A model generated the notes under the pieces. That model saw only the letters and a list, made by a program, of their open reading frames with translations. It made no database searches and was not told the origin of the DNA. From positions 3,689,276 to 3,753,275 of the forward strand of contig JAWKLJ010000002.1 of the NCBI GenBank assembly GCA_041392805.1: a DNA stretch of 64,000 nucleotides, in the 5' to 3' direction. This document shows positions 44,073 to 52,607 of this stretch, one piece after another (the first letter of the stretch is position 1; each line of letters opens with the position of its first letter). This stretch comes from Saprospiraceae bacterium (lineage in GTDB: Bacteria; Bacteroidota; Bacteroidia; Chitinophagales; Saprospiraceae). The position numbers and the translations under genes were made by a program.

Positions 44073-45092
44073 CTATACTTTTGCTGATTTAACTGTTTTA
44101 ATAATAACCGCAGCCACTTTGTAAGGATCAGCAGCGGAGTTTGGACGGCGATCCTCCAAATAACCCTTCCAACCCTTATCAACGGTCACAATCGGAATGC
44201 GAATAGATGCTCCACGATCACTAATTCCATAGCTGAATTTGTCAATAGATTGTGTTTCATGGAGACCAGTCAAGCGAAGGTGGTTATCTGCACCATATAC
44301 AGCAATACATTCTTTAATCACCTCAGGAGAAGCACCAAAAGCGGAACAAACTTTGTCGTACACTTCTTTACTACCTGCTGTTCTGAGTAAGGTATTGGAG
44401 AAGTTAGCATGCATTCCGGAGCCATTCCAGTCACCTTTGAGAGGTTTGCAGTGCCAGTTTACAGAAACGCCATATTTTTCGGCGGTGCGTTCCATCAAAT
44501 AGCGGGCAACCCAGATTTGATCACCGGCAGCTTTTGCGCCTTTCGCAAAAATTTGAAACTCCCATTGTCCGGCAGCCACTTCGGCATTGATACCCTCTAC
44601 ATTAAGGCCTGCTTCAAGGCAAATATCCAGGTGTTCTTCAATGATTTCGCGACCATAGGCATTTTTAGCACCGACAGAGCAATAGTAAGGACCTTGTGGT
44701 GCAGGATAACCATTGGCAGGGAAACCTAAGGGTAAGTTTGTTTCTGGATCCCAGAGGAAATATTCTTGTTCAAAACCGAACCAGAAATCGTTATCGTCAT
44801 CAAGGATTGTTGCTCGACCATTTGTTGCATGTGGTTTGCCATCTGCACTCAAGACTTCGGTCATTACCAAATAAGCATCTTTGCGATCTGGATCAGGAAA
44901 AATAGCCACTGGTTTCAACAAGCAATCCGAAGAACCTCCAGGTGCCTGGTTAGTAGAACTTCCATCGAAAGACCACATTGGACAATCCTCTAGTTTTCCG
45001 CTAAAGTCTTTTTCGATTCTTGTTTTACTACGCATGCCTTGCGTTGGTTCTGATCCATCAAGCCAAATGTACTCTAGTTTTGATTTTGCCAT
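44073..45092 (-). CDS. glutamine synthetase, eukaryotic-like type II
   Basis: 339 aa, the short length of GSII rather than the ~470 aa of GSI. The beta-grasp domain starts KLEYIWLDGSEP and WSFDGSSTNQAPG. The catalytic domain has FGFEQEYFLWD (metal-binding Glu), VAAGQWEFQIF, and GSGMHANFS with the ammonium-site residues, and ends with DRRPNSAADPY. It makes glutamine from glutamate, ammonia and ATP in the cytosol. It heads the downstream end of a nitrogen cluster with a porin, Amt and PII genes on the same strand, and is followed by two terminators. Confidence 0.94.
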   Translation of the reverse strand: MAKSKLEYIWLDGSEPTQGMRSKTRIEKDFSGKLEDCPMWSFDGSSTNQAPGGSSDCLLKPVAIFPDPDRKDAYLVMTEVLSADGKPHATNGRATILDDDNDFWFGFEQEYFLWDPETNLPLGFPANGYPAPQGPYYCSVGAKNAYGREIIEEHLDICLEAGLNVEGINAEVAAGQWEFQIFAKGAKAAGDQIWVARYLMERTAEKYGVSVNWHCKPLKGDWNGSGMHANFSNTLLRTAGSKEVYDKVCSAFGASPEVIKECIAVYGADNHLRLTGLHETQSIDKFSYGISDRGASIRIPIVTVDKGWKGYLEDRRPNSAADPYKVAAVIIKTVKSAKV

Positions 45093-45210
45093 CGTTTAAA
45101 ATTTGTTTTTAATTTTTAAAATTATTATCAGCTCCATCCCTACTCCGCCATCACCAAAATGCTTCCAATACGATGGAAGAAGCATTGGTTAATAGCGGGT
45201 CAAAGGTGGA

Positions 45211-46353
45211 TTAAAATCCATAAACAAAAGCTAGCAGAAAAGAGGCCAAACCGCTACTTGGTGCACCGTCTTTATCAACAAATACATCCTCTGAATTGGT
45301 ATCGAATCTAATTTCAGGGATAATGGTTAAATTACCTGTAGTATAGTTACCTGTAAGTGTGAAATCGGAAGCATTTGCTTTCGCAAAATCGCCAAATACA
45401 GTAGCCTTATCCTGAAACAATTCGACCCTTGCACCTATCTTAAAATCATCACTTGCTGCTAGTTGCGCATATATTGCTGCACCTGAAAATCCCGTATCAT
45501 CACCCGTATCCGTCAGGGTGGCATTAATACCTAAATAAAAGGATTCAGAGACATCCACTCCACCCGTCAAATCGACCTGAGAGTAACCGTCACCAAACAA
45601 ACCATTGAGGTAAAACCCTCCATATCCTGCTTGCAAGCCTACAAAATAGTCTCCTGAAGGATTGAACTCCGTAATATCGGTAGGATTTAAAATACCTGCC
45701 ATAAAACTAAAGCCACTCTCAGAAGAGATATCCAATTTCAAGCCGGTATGAGAAAAAGGCCCCCAAGAAAACATATAAGAAGTAGAGTAATTAAAGTTAG
45801 CCGTCGGTGAAATGACCTCATATCCTAAGAAAGTATTAAAGTTACCCATGGTAATCGTTGCGTTTGGAGAAACATTCCAATAGGCATACAACTGATTAAC
45901 CATTTGACCAGAATTTGAGTATAAAGGAGATCCGAATACCGCATCAGAACCTCTAGGCCCGAATACCAAATCTGCCACCACACCACCTTTCGCTGTCTCA
46001 TATGCACCCACCAAATTAATCATACCTAAGGAAAACCCAGGAAGATTCGCAAAAGAAGTTGCAGGTGCTATGATGCCACTTTTTGAAATATCGTTTGGTC
46101 CATTTAAATTTGTTCTAAAATAAGTATCAGCAGAGCCAGAAATGGTAAATTTTGGTTCCTCCTCTTCCTCTTCCACGGCAGTTACAGGTTCTGTTGTTTT
46201 TTCTGCGACTTTTGCTTTCTCTTTATCGTTATGATTTACCATTGCCACAATGTTGTCTTCCTTGGCAGTTGTTTTTTCACTGGTTTGAGCACTAAGCTGT
46301 GAAACAAGGCTCAAAACAAATAGCATCAATGTTAATTTTGTAAATACTCTCAT
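45211..46353 (-). CDS. outer membrane beta-barrel porin (bbp2/OmpL-like)
   Basis: About 380 aa from MRVFTKLTLMLF (ATG 46353); an upstream ATG at 46440 gives an unlikely double hydrophobic start. Signal peptide to about residue 23 (SQLSAQ), then an acidic linker VTAVEEEEEEPKF, then alternating beta strands (SGSADTYFRTNLNG, NQLYAYWNVSPNATITMGNF) ending in an aromatic residue (FLLAFVYGF), as in porins. It lies between Amt and glutamine synthetase, so it may admit ammonium, small amines or amino acids under nitrogen limitation. This last point is inference. Confidence 0.85.
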   Translation of the reverse strand: MRVFTKLTLMLFVLSLVSQLSAQTSEKTTAKEDNIVAMVNHNDKEKAKVAEKTTEPVTAVEEEEEEPKFTISGSADTYFRTNLNGPNDISKSGIIAPATSFANLPGFSLGMINLVGAYETAKGGVVADLVFGPRGSDAVFGSPLYSNSGQMVNQLYAYWNVSPNATITMGNFNTFLGYEVISPTANFNYSTSYMFSWGPFSHTGLKLDISSESGFSFMAGILNPTDITEFNPSGDYFVGLQAGYGGFYLNGLFGDGYSQVDLTGGVDVSESFYLGINATLTDTGDDTGFSGAAIYAQLAASDDFKIGARVELFQDKATVFGDFAKANASDFTLTGNYTTGNLTIIPEIRFDTNSEDVFVDKDGAPSSGLASFLLAFVYGF

Positions 46354-46558
46354 GATCATTAATTTTTTAAAACTGGTTAAACAGAATAGGGTGGCCAGGA
46401 TTTCTAAAGCCAAATGAAATCCGGAAATTATGATCATCAAGAAACCAGTGAATAAGCGATCCTTCCAAAAAGGGTTTTGTTTTTTAGGTTAAAACCTTAT
46501 TTTTGATCCGCTTATTTGTAATCGAGAATCTGGTTATTCAACCGTTTTCTTGATGCTG

Positions 46559-46591
46559 CTCCTGTCTATTCCCGTAGGCAGGAGTTTTTTT
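46559..46591 (+). terminator. terminator-like hairpin on the plus strand
   Basis: ctcctgtcta and taggcaggag pair (one G-T pair) and are followed by ttttttt on the plus strand. All neighbours run on the minus strand, so on that strand it is a leader hairpin of the porin preceded by an A-run. It may block antisense transcription or fold as a leader element. Confidence 0.55.
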
Positions 46592-46632
46592 AGTTTTGAT
46601 GTGATAAAACGTTAGGCACGCTAAATGAAGCC

Positions 46633-46666
46633 AGATGAAACCACCTTGAGCAGGTTGGTCTCATCT
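46633..46666 (-). other. stem-loop after amt
   Basis: agatga at 46633 pairs with tcatct ending at 46666, and the stem continues with accacct/aggttggt. It lies 16 bases past the amt stop codon. No T-run follows on the minus strand, so it may be a processing or stability element rather than a classic terminator. Confidence 0.55.
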
Positions 46667-46681
46667 AACTTGTTTTTGTTT

Positions 46682-47917
46682 TTATTTTACAGCAAGGTTA
46701 TAAGCACTGCTTTCTACGGCATCAGCGTAGGCCATCATATCATGTTCTCCGATATCCAAACCTTTCAACTCTTCTGCTTCCGAAACGCGCAATCCGACCG
46801 TTGCTTTGATAGCGTATCCGACTGCAATAGAGAAGGCAAAAGTAAAGGCAATAACTGAGAAGGTACCAATCAATTGGGTTAGGAAGTTAGCACCGCCAAA
46901 AATACCAACGGCTAGCGTCCCCCAAATACCACATACCAAGTGAACAGAAGTGGCACCAACGGGGTCATCAATTTTGATTTTGTCAAAAAAGATAACGGAG
47001 AAAGGAATGATAACACCTGCAATAGCTCCTACAATGATTGACATACCCGGAGAAATCGCATCTGCCCCAGCAGTAATACCTACCAAACCACCCAGCATAC
47101 CGTTCAACACCATCGAAAGGTCAAATGATTTGAACATTGCCCAAGAAGTAAAGAAAGCACCAATCGCTCCTGCTGCCGCAGCCAAGGATGTAGTCACAAA
47201 TACAATAGAAACACCTTCTGGATCTCCGCTCAATACAGAACCACCGTTAAAACCAAACCAGCCAAACCAAAGTAAGAATACACCAATAGCTGCTAAAGGC
47301 ATACTGTGCCCAGGAATGGGTCTGATCCCCTTATCTGTGTATTTACCCGTACGTGGCCCGAGTAGAATGACCATCGCTAAGGCTGCTGCACCTCCACAAG
47401 CATGTACCAGGGTAGAACCAGCAAAATCAGCAAATCCCATCGCATCTAACCAACCTAAACCCCATTTCCACATTCCAGTGATCGGATATGCAATAGAAAC
47501 AAGCAAGGTTGCAAAGACCAAGAAAGGACCTAACTTGATCCGCTCCGCCACTGCACCAGATACAATAGTTGCCGCTGTTGCAGCAAACATAGCCTGGAAG
47601 ATAAAATCAGTCCAGTATGTGTAAGCGCCATTTGTATATTCTATAGGAACATATCCCTCTGCTGGGCCAATTCCAAAGCCCGCAAATCCAAAAAATCCGC
47701 CTGGCTCTCCACCAGGGTACATCAAATTAAAACCGCAGACGAAATAGGTTAAAATACCTATTGAAATTATCATGGAATTTTTAAAAAGGATGTTAACGAC
47801 ATTCTTTTTTTGAACAAACCCAGCCTCTAGGGTTGCAAAACCCAAGTGCATAATAAACACTAGTGCTGTAGCCACCAACATCCAAGTATTATTCGCTGTA
47901 AATAAAGCCTGATCCAT
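46682..47917 (-). CDS. amt: ammonium transporter
   Basis: About 411 aa Amt/Rh channel from MDQALFTANNTW (ATG 47917; ATG 47944 adds nine residues). Eleven membrane helices are expected. Landmarks are FIMHLGFATLEAGFVQKKN, DFAGSTLVHACGGAAAL (pore His region), WFGWFGFNGGSVL and HLVCGIWGTLAVGIFGG (second pore His). A cytosolic tail follows (KGLDIGEHDMMAYADAVE). It conducts ammonium across the inner membrane and is normally blocked by PII, whose gene lies upstream on the same strand with 224 bases between them. Confidence 0.95.
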   Translation of the reverse strand: MDQALFTANNTWMLVATALVFIMHLGFATLEAGFVQKKNVVNILFKNSMIISIGILTYFVCGFNLMYPGGEPGGFFGFAGFGIGPAEGYVPIEYTNGAYTYWTDFIFQAMFAATAATIVSGAVAERIKLGPFLVFATLLVSIAYPITGMWKWGLGWLDAMGFADFAGSTLVHACGGAAALAMVILLGPRTGKYTDKGIRPIPGHSMPLAAIGVFLLWFGWFGFNGGSVLSGDPEGVSIVFVTTSLAAAAGAIGAFFTSWAMFKSFDLSMVLNGMLGGLVGITAGADAISPGMSIIVGAIAGVIIPFSVIFFDKIKIDDPVGATSVHLVCGIWGTLAVGIFGGANFLTQLIGTFSVIAFTFAFSIAVGYAIKATVGLRVSEAEELKGLDIGEHDMMAYADAVESSAYNLAVK

Positions 47918-48141
47918 ATTTATTAGTTTGTGTATGTTAAACAATTAAATTGCCCAATCTACTATTGACGCGTAGCCAGCAGTAAATACAATAATTTGAT
48001 TTATCTTGATTGGTTAATAGCCAGTAAATGGTTGATACCCAAAGAAATGGGTTAATTTGGCAAACTTGGTGTGGTTAGGAACTAAAACGCAGGATTATGA
48101 TAATGGGTAGGGACTAAAATGTGATTGGTCAGTGTAGCTGT

Positions 48142-48480
48142 TTATATGGCATCAGCTCCTGTTTCTCCAGTACGAATTCTAGAGACGTGCTGGACGTCAA
48201 GTACAACTACTTTACCATCTCCAACCTCTCCAGTACGAGCAGATTCCAAAAGGGTATCTACAATCGCGTTTACTTTACTATCTTCGCAAATGATATCAAT
48301 TTGCAAACGGGCGATGTAATCGGAATCATAAACACTTCCGCGATAAACCAGCTTTTTTCCTTTTTGTAACCCAAAGCCTTTGACATCGCTGAGTGTGAAG
48401 AAGTTTACGCCGATTCCAGCCAAGGCATCTCGAACTTTATCGAAACGTGAAAGGCGAACAATTGCTTCTATTTTCTTCAT
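48142..48480 (-). CDS. glnK: PII nitrogen-regulatory protein
   Basis: 112 aa from MKKIEAIVRLSRFDKV (ATG 48480), the usual PII length; a longer frame from 48525 adds an unlikely N-terminus. The T-loop reads GFGLQKGKKLVYRGSVYDSDY with Tyr46 and Tyr51, the latter at the uridylylation position. The ATP/2-oxoglutarate region includes ARTGEVGDGKVVV and RIRTGETG. It reads cellular carbon/nitrogen status and plugs Amt. With amt next to it, glnK is the likely type. The T-loop differs from enteric forms (SVYDSDY in place of AEYVVDF). Confidence 0.93.
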   Translation of the reverse strand: MKKIEAIVRLSRFDKVRDALAGIGVNFFTLSDVKGFGLQKGKKLVYRGSVYDSDYIARLQIDIICEDSKVNAIVDTLLESARTGEVGDGKVVVLDVQHVSRIRTGETGADAI

Positions 48481-48601
48481 TTTACTTAAATTTGTGTGAT
48501 TAAAACGTACTGTTACAATAAACAATGTTCGTTCTATCGCAAATTTTCTGTTGGCGCCAAATGATCTGCTGTCATTGTTTAATAGCTAATAATTACAATG
48601 A

Positions 48602-48609
48602 CAAATGTA
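48602..48609 (-). promoter_or_regulatory. possible -7 box for glnK
   Basis: On the minus strand TACATTTG matches TAnnTTTG about 120 bases before the glnK start. No -33 element was recognised, so this is tentative. Confidence 0.3.
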
Positions 48610-48721
48610 CATCAGCTACTTAGCTTAGCCTAGCGAAAATTGCGATTGCATGTTATATTCAAAGCAGCCCTACCAAATCCAATACACTAATAATCAATAC
48701 CTTAAACAGGAATCTGTTGTT

Positions 48722-50272
48722 ATGCTCAAGACGCAAAAGGATCAGCTATTTATTTTAATCAAATCATTGACAAAGGCTGAAAAACGCAATTTTCGCCTCT
48801 ATGTCACCCGTTTTCAGAGCGGAGGAGATACCAAGTTCCTCCAGCTCTTTGATGCGCTGGACCGTATGAGCGAGTATGATGAAAAATCGGTTATCAAAAA
48901 GATTGTTAGCATTGAAAAAAAACAACTGGCTAACCTTAAACGCCATTTGTACAAACAAATTTTAACGAGCCTTCGCCTCATTCATATCCAAAAAAACATC
49001 GACATCCAAATTCGTGAACAAGTTGACTTCGCTCGTATCTTGTATGGCAAAGGTATGTATATGCAAAGCCTTAAAATTTTGGATAGGATCAAACAAATCG
49101 CAGTGGACCACCACCAAGATGTCCTCCATCTGGAAATTCTGGAGTTCCAAAAAATGATCGAGGTCCGGCATGTTACCCACAGTCGTCAGGTAGAAAACAA
49201 AATGGAACGATTGCTGATGGAGTCCTTGCAAAGAAGTCAAATTACACACGATATTAATTTGCTTTCTGCGCTACATATTCAAATCCATGGCTATTACATC
49301 CAATATGGACATACCCATAATAAAGCAGATCAAGCAACACTGCTCGACTATTTCAATACCCATATGCCAGATGGCCTGGATAAAAGACAACTCACCTTTT
49401 TCGAAAAAGCTAACCTTTATCAATCTTGGATGTGGTATCATTATATCAACCTAGACCTGGACAGAGGACGAGAAAGTGCAGGACAATGGGTGAATCTTTT
49501 TATGGAAAATCCTCATATGAGGGAAAAGGATCCAGATCTCTATATTAGAAGCCTTTATTATCTAATGGTATTTCATTTTTTATCCGCTAAAAAAGAGGAT
49601 TTCCATTACTATCTCCAAAAAATGGAGGATTTTGCCAGTACCCATCAAGAGGATTTTAATGACAATTCAAGTATGTTGATCTGTGTATATAGTAACTTAT
49701 CCTACTTAAACTCCTACTTACTAAAGCATAAATTTGAAGAGGGCGTCGCACAAATTGAAACCATCCAAAAGCAACTCCTACAGTATAATCAGTATATTGA
49801 CGAATATAGACTATTACTGTTCGACTACAAATTTGCCTATCTCCATTTTGGTATTGGGCAATTCGAAGAGGCCCTCGACTACCTCAATAAAATTGTGCTA
49901 ATCAAAAATCCACAACTGCCCAAGGATCTCCAAATATATGCTAGCCTATTGCAACTTATTTGCCTCTACGAAACCAAACAGTACGATTTAATGGCCTATT
50001 TTATTTCTCCCCTCAGCCGAACGATCCAAAAATACCGGGGCCGAAATAAAACCCAATCGCTATTGCTTGATCTTTTAAAAAAGATTGTAGCCATACCGCC
50101 ATCTGAAGCTGCTACTGTATTTACAGCTTTCAGACATAAAGAATTGCAGACCATTTTAAATAGTACTTTTGAACAAAAAGCCATCCGATATCTCCGACCT
50201 GATGTCTGGATAAAAAGCCATACAGATAATTGTACTATGAAAGAGGCTACTTTGGTGCTCGAAAACGTCTGA
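48722..50272 (+). CDS. TPR-like helical repeat protein of Bacteroidota
   Basis: About 516 aa from MLKTQKDQLFILIKSLTKAEKRNFRLY (ATG 48722); an upstream ATG at 48650 adds 24 residues of poor quality. It is all-helical, without signal peptide or membrane segment. Helix pairs such as FDYKFAYLHFGIGQFEEALDYLNKI resemble degenerate TPR units. The KSLTKAEKRNFRLY opening is one I recall from uncharacterised Bacteroidota proteins. Likely a protein-protein interaction scaffold; partner unknown. Confidence 0.8.
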   Translation: MLKTQKDQLFILIKSLTKAEKRNFRLYVTRFQSGGDTKFLQLFDALDRMSEYDEKSVIKKIVSIEKKQLANLKRHLYKQILTSLRLIHIQKNIDIQIREQVDFARILYGKGMYMQSLKILDRIKQIAVDHHQDVLHLEILEFQKMIEVRHVTHSRQVENKMERLLMESLQRSQITHDINLLSALHIQIHGYYIQYGHTHNKADQATLLDYFNTHMPDGLDKRQLTFFEKANLYQSWMWYHYINLDLDRGRESAGQWVNLFMENPHMREKDPDLYIRSLYYLMVFHFLSAKKEDFHYYLQKMEDFASTHQEDFNDNSSMLICVYSNLSYLNSYLLKHKFEEGVAQIETIQKQLLQYNQYIDEYRLLLFDYKFAYLHFGIGQFEEALDYLNKIVLIKNPQLPKDLQIYASLLQLICLYETKQYDLMAYFISPLSRTIQKYRGRNKTQSLLLDLLKKIVAIPPSEAATVFTAFRHKELQTILNSTFEQKAIRYLRPDVWIKSHTDNCTMKEATLVLENV

Positions 50273-50362
50273 TCACAAGTAACAATTCTCGTTTGTAAAA
50301 CCTGGATTTTGAAGAATTGGCATTACCTTTAGGCCTGGTTTTACCCCTATACCAAAACAAAC

Positions 50363-52459
50363 ATGAGCAGGCAATACATCCCTATCGTTCTTTTTTTACT
50401 TTCCCATTCTATTTTGTGGGGGCAGGTTGATACCTTAAACCCTCCCTTACCTGATCGTAGTGGTGAGCTGATTGAAGACATCCTGAATAATGCAGAAGAA
50501 GAAACTGATTTTGATTTCAACACTGCCTTTGAAGACCTGGATGCCTACCTGCAATCTCCCCTTGACCTCAACGAAGCTTCCGAAACGGACCTCAGAGACC
50601 TGGGATTGTTTTCCGATGTGCAAATTCTAAACTTTTTGCAATATAGACAGGTGGCAGGCACCCTTATTTCACTTTATGAATTACAGGCGGTACCGGGAAT
50701 GGATTTGGCCACCATTAGAAACGTACTTCCTTATGTACGAGTACGTGGCGATGTGGATGATTACCAACTTTCACTCATTGAGATGATCACGAAGGGTAAA
50801 AATGAAGTCTATAATCGTTGGTTTACCGTTTTGGAAGATCAAAAAGGTTATAGCCCCTTGGAAGATGGAGAAACAAGTAGTCGCTATTTGGGCGATCAGC
50901 ACCAACTTTATTTTAGATTTAAACATTCCTATGGCAATCGGTTGAGTTATGGCCTTACCGCAGAGAAGGACCGGGGAGAGGAATTCTTTAGGGGAAATAA
51001 TACCAAAGGGTTTGATTTTTATTCCGCTCATTTTTACCTCAGAAACTACAACAAAAGGCTGATTGCCTTGGCCATCGGTGATTATGGCGTGAGTTTGGGA
51101 CAAGGTTTGATTTTTTTCTCTGGGTTCAATTATGGGAAAAGCGCTCTTGTTGCCACTATCAAACGCAGCGGCCGTCAAGTTCGAGCCTATTCCTCTGTCA
51201 ACGAGATCAATTTCATGCGGGGAGCTGCGGCGACCTTGGGCATAGGGGATCGTTTAGCCGTGACGGTTTTTGGTTCTTACAAAGGAATCGATGGCAACCT
51301 CGTTCTCCCTGATTCAACGGATTCGGATGTGTTGGAGGCCAGCATATCCTCGCTCAATGCGACTGGCTACCACCGGACCCAATCAGAAGTGGATGATAGG
51401 AATGCCTTGCAACAATTGACCACCGGAGCTAGCTTGAAATATTCCATGAGCATAGGCCATATTGCCTTAAATGGCGTCTATCATCATTTTAGCAAAGCCC
51501 TGGAGAGCAAAGTTCAGCCTTATAATCAGTTTTATTTTAGAGGAAAACAACTTACAAACGCTAGTTTGGACTATAATTTCCGTTTAGGAAAATTCAATTT
51601 ATTTGGTGAAACAGCAGCCAGTGATAATGGCAGTATCGCTACCTTGAACGGGCTATTGACGGGACTTGATCCGAAAGTAGACTTTGCCTTGCTATTTAGG
51701 CATTACCCTAAGGATTATTGGTCTATCGGGTCCAGTGCCTTTGCAGAGACAAGTGGCACCCGCAATGAAACCGGTTTTTACACCGGCATTGTGGTACGGC
51801 CCAATAATAACTGGATTGTTTCAGCTTATTTTGATATCTGGGAACATCCCTGGCTGCGATTTCAGGTAGATGCACCCAGTAAGGGCTACGAATATCGCGT
51901 GCGATTGACCTATTTCAAAAAACGCCAATACGAAGCTTATATAGAAGTGAGGGATGAAATAAAAGAACAAAACGTACCTATTTTTGAGACGAAGTCGAAA
52001 GATATCCTTCCTAGCCGGCGCTTTCAATCGCGCTTCAATTTCTCCTACAAAGTCAATAAAGCCGTGGAGCTAAGAAGCCGCCTGGACCTCGGTTTTGCCG
52101 ACAATGAAATCAATAGCTACCAGGACGGTTTTGCCATCTACCAGGATATCATCTTTAAACCAATCGGTTTTCCCTTGTCTTTTACCACGCGTTTTGCCCT
52201 ATTCGATACCGATGGTTACCAGGTTCGTTTTTATAATTTTGAAAATAACCTGCTCTATACTTTCGCTATTCCAGCCTATTACAACCGCGGCAGCAGGTTT
52301 TATATCAACCTGCGTTACAAAGGCATCCGAAACATGACAGTAGAGGCCCGATTTGCACAATTGTACTGGTCTGATCAGCCAAGTATTGGCAGTGGCCTGG
52401 AAGAAATAAATGGGCCAGTACGAACGGAGGTGAGCGCCCAAATCAAGTACCAGTTTTAA
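50363..52459 (+). CDS. exported helix-hairpin-helix and beta-barrel protein
   Basis: 698 aa with signal peptide (about 1-20, SHSILWGQ). Residues about 60-130 form ComEA-like helix-hairpin-helix motifs (PLDLNEASETDLRDLGLFSD, LYELQAVPGMDLATIRNVLPYV). The rest is made of alternating beta strands ending in EVSAQIKYQF, an outer-membrane barrel pattern. Known Bacteroidota relatives have the same two-part plan. An HhH domain on an exported barrel hints at contact with DNA or peptide at the outer membrane, but no role is established. Confidence 0.85.
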   Translation: MSRQYIPIVLFLLSHSILWGQVDTLNPPLPDRSGELIEDILNNAEEETDFDFNTAFEDLDAYLQSPLDLNEASETDLRDLGLFSDVQILNFLQYRQVAGTLISLYELQAVPGMDLATIRNVLPYVRVRGDVDDYQLSLIEMITKGKNEVYNRWFTVLEDQKGYSPLEDGETSSRYLGDQHQLYFRFKHSYGNRLSYGLTAEKDRGEEFFRGNNTKGFDFYSAHFYLRNYNKRLIALAIGDYGVSLGQGLIFFSGFNYGKSALVATIKRSGRQVRAYSSVNEINFMRGAAATLGIGDRLAVTVFGSYKGIDGNLVLPDSTDSDVLEASISSLNATGYHRTQSEVDDRNALQQLTTGASLKYSMSIGHIALNGVYHHFSKALESKVQPYNQFYFRGKQLTNASLDYNFRLGKFNLFGETAASDNGSIATLNGLLTGLDPKVDFALLFRHYPKDYWSIGSSAFAETSGTRNETGFYTGIVVRPNNNWIVSAYFDIWEHPWLRFQVDAPSKGYEYRVRLTYFKKRQYEAYIEVRDEIKEQNVPIFETKSKDILPSRRFQSRFNFSYKVNKAVELRSRLDLGFADNEINSYQDGFAIYQDIIFKPIGFPLSFTTRFALFDTDGYQVRFYNFENNLLYTFAIPAYYNRGSRFYINLRYKGIRNMTVEARFAQLYWSDQPSIGSGLEEINGPVRTEVSAQIKYQF

Positions 52460-52499
52460 AACGCTCCCGGGCGAGTTGCAAGTGAAAAAATCAAAATGA

Positions 52500-52607
52500 T
52501 AATCAAAATGGCAATCCCTGCCTGCCCCTAAACTTCAACCCTAAACCCCCAACCTCCAATACCTCTAAACCTCCAATACCTCCACGTCCCAAAAAAACCA
52601 ACCCCCT
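52500..52607. repeat. degenerate GGAGGTATT-type repeat between convergent genes
   Basis: On the minus strand it reads gggacgtggaggtattggag followed by gtttagaggtattggaggtt, a loose 9-18-base periodicity. The same words occur in the 208-214-bp repeat at 59565-60071. Confidence 0.6.

Larger units (their letters stand above)
46354..46681. other. leader region of the porin with stem-loops
   Basis: 328 bases between amt and the porin. It contains the T-tailed hairpin at 46559-46591 and the stem-loop at 46633-46666. No gene is supported. The porin promoter should lie here. Confidence 0.55.
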
